This document shows, one piece after another, positions 14,151-17,423 of a stretch of DNA of 17,423 nt. The position numbers and the translations under genes are program-made. Position 1 is the stretch's first letter; every line of letters begins with the position of its first letter. The notes below the pieces were generated by a model. The model had not been told where the DNA came from and ran no database searches. It saw only the letters and a list, made by a program, of their open reading frames with translations. Source of the stretch: DUZB01 sp964407525 (GTDB taxonomy: Bacteria > Desulfobacterota > DSM-4660 > Desulfatiglandales > Desulfatiglandaceae). The stretch lies in NCBI GenBank assembly GCA_964407525.1, contig CAYOWC010000080.1, positions 1 to 17,423 of the forward strand, in the 5' to 3' direction.

Positions 14151-14531
14151 ATGATTTTGCGACATGTGGCGCTTGTTTGCAGTTCTGAACAGAACTGTGA
14201 CAAATTTTATGGAAACCTCCTGGGGTTGAAAAAGATAGGGTCGAAATCAATCCCGTCAGCGTTATCAAAACAGATCTTCGGTTTAGATTCCGAATTGAAA
14301 ATTATCAATTACGCTGATGATAATATTCATTTTGAGATCTTTATCAGTACGCAAAAGAGTCCGGACCTCAAGAAAATTGAACATGTTTGTCTTGAGGTTG
14401 AAGATTTGAATAAATATCTGGAAAAATGCGTTATAATGGGTGTGGAAATCCTTGAGATTCCCAAGGGTGAGTCTTCCCTGGTATTCGTCAAGGATTATGA
14501 TGGAAATTTATTTGAGATCAAGGGCAACTAA
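14151..14531 (+). CDS. VOC/glyoxalase-family small metalloprotein
   Basis: 126 aa, two beta-alpha-beta-beta-beta modules of the vicinal oxygen chelate fold. The four expected metal ligands are all visible: His5 (LRHVALV), Glu62 (HFEIF), His78 (IEHVCLEV) and Glu122 (LFEIKG). This set is found in glyoxalase I and methylmalonyl-CoA epimerase relatives and points to an active isomerase, epimerase or lyase rather than a binding protein. AAGGGG (14138-14143) lies 7 nt upstream of the ATG. It follows the aldolase fusion by 97 bp and is the last + strand gene of the block, so it may epimerise or isomerise a pathway intermediate, or remove methylglyoxal formed from DHAP. The specific reaction is unknown. 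Confidence 0.85.
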   Translation: MILRHVALVCSSEQNCDKFYGNLLGLKKIGSKSIPSALSKQIFGLDSELKIINYADDNIHFEIFISTQKSPDLKKIEHVCLEVEDLNKYLEKCVIMGVEILEIPKGESSLVFVKDYDGNLFEIKGN

Positions 14532-14650
14532 AAGCTCTGTGAGGGGCAGCCCAGGTGACGAAAACCTTGATCCCATTTTCGCCGAAATTTTCTCCCCCGT
14601 ATCTTTTGCCATACCGATCAATTTCCGGTTGATTCTCTAATTTCCTCAAG

Positions 14651-15430
14651 TCATCGGTATAATACAGAAGTAAAGGCGTACTTATCTCCCCTGAAAAAAT
14701 TCACATAATGGCCCAGAGGCCGCTGACTCGAGTCGAACATGGTGCGTGCCATGGAAAGAATGGGATCGCCTTCTATAATGTGGAGCAAAGATGCTTCGTA
14801 GGCGGTAGCCTTAACGGCCTGCAGGCTTTGGACTGCATACTCCGTGCGTAATTGGTATTTTTCCTCTACGGTTGCGGAAAGAGAAACTTGGCTCAGGTCC
14901 TCTTCCAGCAAACCGGGACAGTACTTCTCGGGGATATATCCATAGTTCACTGCCATAGGGATTTCATTGGCCAGCCTGACCCGGATGATCTTAATGACCG
15001 GATCCCCTTCATCCAGCCGAAGTTTCTCCATAAGCTTGGTTTCGGCTTTAATGACCTTTTTTTCAATCACACGGGAGCTCGGTTTCAACCCCTTCTTCTT
15101 TGTATCTTCGTAAAAGCTGATCAGTCGTGTAGCTTCTCTTTCAATCTTCTTTTCGGAAATAAAAGTACCTGAGCCTTTTCGTCTTACCAGGACGCCATCG
15201 CTCACCAGTTTCCCCAGGGCCTGCCGCATAGTCATCTTGCTGACCCCAAACTCCTGGGCCAGTTGATCTTCCGGAGGGATTTTTGTGGCGGCCTCCAGGC
15301 GTGACTTCCTGATAATTTCTGAAATGGCTTCGCTGATCTGGTAGTAGAGAGGAACCGGGCTCTCTCTCTCAATGAGGTGGGCCAGGTTTGAAAAAGCCGG
15401 ATTGGAGTCATTCTTGTTCATAGGCATCAT
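14651..15430 (-). CDS. GntR/HutC-family transcriptional regulator
   Basis: 259 aa. Residues about 25-92 form the GntR winged helix-turn-helix: PLYYQISEAISEIIRKSRLE, then PPEDQLAQEFGVSKMTMRQA and a wing with RRKGSGTFI. Residues about 108-255 are a UTRA effector domain, with the usual ending P-L-G-H-Y-V-N-F-F-R-G-D-K-Y-x-F. HutC-type regulators bind small metabolites, often sugar phosphates or acids, and repress local operons. The start at 15430 leaves one base after the stop of the upstream dehydrogenase, so translation is coupled. Another in-frame ATG at 15421 is equally credible, since AGGATG lies just before it. Convergent with the VOC gene; probable regulator of this block. Confidence 0.93.
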   Translation of the reverse strand: MMPMNKNDSNPAFSNLAHLIERESPVPLYYQISEAISEIIRKSRLEAATKIPPEDQLAQEFGVSKMTMRQALGKLVSDGVLVRRKGSGTFISEKKIEREATRLISFYEDTKKKGLKPSSRVIEKKVIKAETKLMEKLRLDEGDPVIKIIRVRLANEIPMAVNYGYIPEKYCPGLLEEDLSQVSLSATVEEKYQLRTEYAVQSLQAVKATAYEASLLHIIEGDPILSMARTMFDSSQRPLGHYVNFFRGDKYAFTSVLYR

Positions 15431-15431
15431 C

Positions 15432-16439
15432 CTACGGTCTTTGTGAGACTTGTTTCCACTGGTCTAACTCCAGGACCTTTCGATTTGCCATGTTTTTCGG
15501 TTCCATCCCCGAAAAAAGATCCATTACGCATTGCGCCGCTTCAGTGGCCATGCGAATCACACATTCGTTGGTAAGCGCCGCTGAGTGGGGGGTTAACAGG
15601 ATGTTGTCAAGACTCAGAAGCGGGCTGTCAACAGGAACCGGTTCCTGGCTGAAGACATCCAGTCCTGCCCCGGTTATTTTTTTATCCCGCAAGGCATGGA
15701 ACAAGGCCTCTTCATCAATCAAAGAACCTCGAGATGTGTTAACGATGATAGCCCCGGACTTCATCCACGACAATTCACGTTCTCCCACCATATTGCGGGT
15801 CTGCTCGGTCAAAGGCACATGGATCGAAATGACGTCTGAATGGGAGAAAAGTTCCTGGATATCGGGGAACTGGACCCAGTCGCCATAAGTATCCTTGATT
15901 TCCTGGGGAAGAAAGGGATCAAAGGCAAGGACTTTCATCCCGAAGGTCTGGTGGCAAAGTCGCCCCAGTTCGGAACCGATACGCCCGAAACCGATAACCC
16001 CCAAAGTCTTTCCCTTCACGTCACAGGGCAGATTCTGGTAGCGGATGGAAAAGTTGCCGTCTCGAACTTCCCGGTTCATCAGGGGAAGCTGCTTGGACAG
16101 GGCGAACATGAAAGCGAGCACATGCTCCACCACACTGCTCGTATTTACCCCGAGATTGGAAGTGACAACCACTCCACGTTCCGTAGCTGCGTCCACATCC
16201 ACATTGTCTAATCCGCCACCCGTTCGTGAGACGATCTGGAGTTCGTCGGCATGGGAGAGCAATTCCCGGGTAATCTTTATCCCCGTTCTCAGAATAATGC
16301 CTTGAACACCGGCCAGGAGAGGCCTCACCGTTTCGGGCGAAGGGTCGGGGGAAGAAACAATCTCGATCCCAGCTCCTTCTAACATGAGCAGGGCTTCAGA
16401 TTCAATGGGCTGGGGAAGCAATACTTTTTTGGGGGGCAT
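15432..16439 (-). CDS. D-isomer-specific 2-hydroxyacid dehydrogenase (SerA-like, no ACT)
   Basis: 335 aa, NAD-dependent cytoplasmic dehydrogenase of the phosphoglycerate/hydroxypyruvate dehydrogenase family. The substrate loop is SRTGGGLDNVD (71-81), the Rossmann loop is GFGRIG (150-155), and Asp174 at the end of the next strand favours NAD over NADP. Catalytic residues Arg237 (NTSRG), Glu266 (QEP) and His285 (TPHSA) are all present. It lacks the regulatory ACT domain of biosynthetic SerA, so a catabolic or overflow role is likely: for example, interconverting a 2-keto acid and a D-2-hydroxy acid produced downstream of the aldolase steps. GAGGAA precedes the ATG. It heads a two-gene unit with the GntR regulator; its promoter appears to be about 390 nt upstream. 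Confidence 0.93.
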   Translation of the reverse strand: MPPKKVLLPQPIESEALLMLEGAGIEIVSSPDPSPETVRPLLAGVQGIILRTGIKITRELLSHADELQIVSRTGGGLDNVDVDAATERGVVVTSNLGVNTSSVVEHVLAFMFALSKQLPLMNREVRDGNFSIRYQNLPCDVKGKTLGVIGFGRIGSELGRLCHQTFGMKVLAFDPFLPQEIKDTYGDWVQFPDIQELFSHSDVISIHVPLTEQTRNMVGERELSWMKSGAIIVNTSRGSLIDEEALFHALRDKKITGAGLDVFSQEPVPVDSPLLSLDNILLTPHSAALTNECVIRMATEAAQCVMDLFSGMEPKNMANRKVLELDQWKQVSQRP

Positions 16440-16521
16440 AGGTTCAAATTCCTCAATTAAGTTGGGATGGAATTGGGTCGCAGGGGGTCCGTTAGCTCGT
16501 GTGAACTTCGTTTTGGTTCAG

Positions 16522-16542
16522 GGTTCAATGGTTCAATGGTTC
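16522..16542. repeat. Short tandem repeat, 8-bp unit
   Basis: GGTTCAAT occurs twice in a row, followed by GGTTC (2.6 copies), with a diverged GGTTCAGG just upstream. It is followed by CGCTTCGCTTC. Such GGTTCAAT runs are, in my memory, common intergenic filler in delta-proteobacterial genomes. No function is suggested. Confidence 0.7.
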
Positions 16543-16603
16543 CCCGCTTTCGCTTCGCTTCAGACGGGATCTTCGACAGGTTTGGATTGCTAATTTCCAC
16601 CCC

Positions 16604-16722
16604 TGTGTGAGTGGCATCCTGCCACGAACGGATCTGTATGAACCAGGAGTCGGTAGTTCGATAGACCCGGAAAATCGCGGCTAAAACCCACCAAACGGAC
16701 TGTGGGCAAGGCTGCTCACACA
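16604..16722 (-). ncRNA. Possible multi-helix structured RNA element
   Basis: On the - strand TGTGTGAG (16722-16715) pairs perfectly with CTCACACA (16611-16604), closing a loop of about 100 nt. Inside are short hairpins: CCCAC/GTGGG, CGAT/ATCG, GAAC/GTTC, and GTGGCA-GGA-TGCCAC (16625-16611). The last hairpin shares one base with the closing helix. The strand choice follows the downstream dehydrogenase promoter; the structure would also form in the + transcript. It matches no riboswitch I can recognise. Short inner helices may be chance; the outer helix and the GTGGCA hairpin are the solid parts. Confidence 0.3.
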
Positions 16723-16838
16723 AACTAGCTATGGAATGCGTAAGTTTCTTTCCTGATCCGACTGGTTTTTTTCAGCCGGCGGCGCCGCTTGTATGAAAGA
16801 ACCTCTAGCAGAACCACAATAGACATTCAATCTATACC

Positions 16839-16867
16839 TCTATACTAAACTCAGAAACGGTTGTCAA
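16839..16867 (-). promoter_or_regulatory. Promoter for the dehydrogenase-gntR unit
   Basis: On the - strand a consensus TTGACA (16867-16862) is followed by a 17-bp spacer and TATAGA (16844-16839). The -10 overlaps a direct repeat GTATAGAG/GTATAGAT, 8 bp apart, a possible regulator site. It is the best-formed promoter in the window and points toward the dehydrogenase, about 390 nt away. Confidence 0.55.
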
Positions 16868-17138
16868 TACCTTCGGAAAATTCCACGCAATTTTCATTGG
16901 GATATCGCCCATTTGTATAATATAATTTCCAGTTTATTGAGATCCCAAATCTAAAGCGATTTTTCAGTGAGTCCGTAGAAGCTATATTTGCGTCCATCCG
17001 AAGTATTTTGAAAAATTCAGGTGAAAAATAAATGGTCTTGACGATGTGAAGAAATACGTCGCGGGACTGGTACGGGGAGATATCGTCACTCAACAGCTCA
17101 TGTGACAAGGAAACATCGGAAAGCATGAAATGATCCAT
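16851..17138 (-). CDS. Hypothetical 95-aa ORF, doubtful
   Basis: ATG at 17138, with TTTTAGGT 6-12 nt upstream as a weak ribosome site, opens 95 codons rich in Ser, Asp, Ile and Phe (MDHFMLSDVSLSHELLSDDI and onward). No family motif, membrane segment or signal peptide is recognised. Composition is protein-like rather than repetitive, but the start lies 5 bp from a MITE-like repeat, and its end overlaps the dehydrogenase promoter. It may be a small hypothetical gene, a fragment of a decayed gene, or chance. Confidence 0.3.
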   Translation of the reverse strand: MDHFMLSDVSLSHELLSDDISPYQSRDVFLHIVKTIYFSPEFFKILRMDANIASTDSLKNRFRFGISINWKLYYTNGRYPNENCVEFSEGIDNRF

Positions 17139-17142
17139 TAAT

Positions 17143-17312
17143 ACCTAAAAGCTGCAATTAGCTGTTAGCTATTAGCTTAAAGGTCTCAAGTATTTGCATT
17201 GCCTCTGTTTATATTCGAGGCATCACTTTTTGATGCTGACCTATTTCACAGTAACTGGTTGAAATTGTATTCCTAATAGCTAACGGCTAAGCGCTAATTG
17301 CAACTTTTAGGT
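17143..17312. repeat. 170-bp MITE-like inverted repeat
   Basis: ACCTAAAAGCTGCAATTAGC (17143-17162) and its reverse complement at 17293-17312 differ at one of 20 positions. A second matching pair, TTAGCTATTAG (17165-17175) and CTAATAGCTAA (17273-17283), extends the arms with an 8-bp offset. The interior is non-coding and holds two small hairpins: GCCTC/GAGGC (17201-17221) and GCATCA-CTTTT-TGATGC (17220-17236). No clear target-site duplication flanks it (ATTAAT on the left, GACATG on the right). It could be a miniature transposable element or a long hairpin repeat. Confidence 0.65.
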
Positions 17313-17370
17313 GACATGGCATATTGTAAAGCTAATGAGATACGCTTTTTATCGTTAAATCTAATTTAAT

Positions 17371-17423
17371 GAATTCGTAAAAAGTCAAAATCCGCCTCTT
17401 TTCGTCATTCCCGCGAACGCGGG
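17371..17423. repeat. REP-like palindrome at the window edge
   Basis: CGTCATTCCCGCGAACGCGG is followed by a final G, giving CCCGCG (17410-17415), AA, and CGCGGG (17418-17423). The CGTCATTCCCGCGAA head is a widely seen REP-type repeat motif, here cut by the window end. GAATTCGTAAAAAGTC (17371-17386) precedes it, a sequence I also remember from delta-proteobacterial intergenic repeats. Confidence 0.55.

Larger units (their letters stand above)
16440..16838 (-). other. Long leader region of the dehydrogenase-gntR unit
   Basis: If the promoter at 16839-16867 is used, about 390 nt of untranslated leader precede the dehydrogenase. Read on the - strand it contains a GC-rich palindrome GCGGCGCCGC (16779-16788), the hairpin CCGGCTG-AAAAAAAC-CAGTCGG (16758-16779, one G-U), a multi-hairpin segment at 16604-16722, and a tandem repeat nearer the gene. 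A TTG-initiated open frame (16457-16723) looks spurious. The stretch could be a regulatory leader or repeat-derived DNA. Confidence 0.45.

Noticed and set aside
16457..16723. 88-aa reading frame in the dehydrogenase leader
   Set aside because: TTG start without a ribosome site; it crosses the tandem repeat and hairpins, and its end is dictated by repeat sequence.
16758..16788. Rho-independent terminator near 16770
   Set aside because: The T-run is in the loop of the hairpin rather than after the stem, and no + strand gene ends there.
1..17423. CRISPR array, tRNA, rRNA or prophage integrase
   Set aside because: No regularly spaced repeats, cloverleaf with conserved T-loop, or recombinase motifs were seen on either strand.

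Overview
The window (about 46-47% GC by eye) carries two neighbouring carbohydrate-catabolism gene blocks, with repeat-rich, mobile-element-flavoured DNA at both ends. The organism looks like a Gram-negative bacterium, probably an anaerobic Desulfobacterota (delta-proteobacterial) lineage. This rests on gene style, a Gram-negative-type signal peptide, and filler repeats (TTAGC-rich inverted repeats, a REP-like CCCGCG/CGCGGG hairpin near an AAAAAGTC motif) that I associate from memory with such genomes. No rRNA, tRNA or marker gene fixes the taxonomy.

Block 1 (474-3688): rpiB-like isomerase, dhaK and dhaL lie head to tail on the + strand, facing a convergent SorC/DeoR-family regulator on the - strand. 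There is no dhaM phosphotransferase subunit. The isomerase keeps Cys66 but lacks the usual His at positions 9/10 and 99. This combination resembles tetrulose (erythrulose) kinase plus tetrose-phosphate isomerase systems more than classical PTS-dependent dihydroxyacetone utilisation. A 48-codon ORF after dhaL runs into the 3' end of the regulator and may be the stump of a lost fourth gene.

A 737-bp non-coding interval (3689-4425) separates the regulator from block 2. It holds a candidate sigma-70 promoter flanked by three palindromes, which are candidate operators.

Block 2 (4426-14531, +): a complete CUT1-type sugar ABC importer (ATPase, periplasmic binding protein, two permeases), an FGGY-family sugar kinase, an aldolase/thiolase strikingly like LsrF with Lys203 conserved, a class II aldolase fused to a short-chain dehydrogenase (RhaD-like), and a small VOC metalloprotein with a full metal-ligand set. 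A likely reading is: import, phosphorylate, cleave by one or two aldolases, oxidise the aldehyde. The substrate cannot be named from sequence. A 14-bp perfect stem-loop between the binding-protein gene and the permease genes probably sets their expression ratio, and an internal promoter precedes the kinase.

Convergent to block 2 (14651-16439, -) are a D-2-hydroxyacid dehydrogenase and a GntR/HutC regulator, one base apart. Their best promoter (TTGACA-17-TATAGA) lies about 390 nt upstream, which implies a long leader. The leader contains an 8-bp closing helix around several short hairpins, a possible undescribed structured RNA. The right end (16850-17423) has a doubtful 95-aa ORF, a 170-bp MITE-like inverted repeat and a REP-like hairpin. 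The left end (1-86) has the C-terminal tail of a protein that resembles the DNA-binding end of Y1 (REP-associated) transposases.
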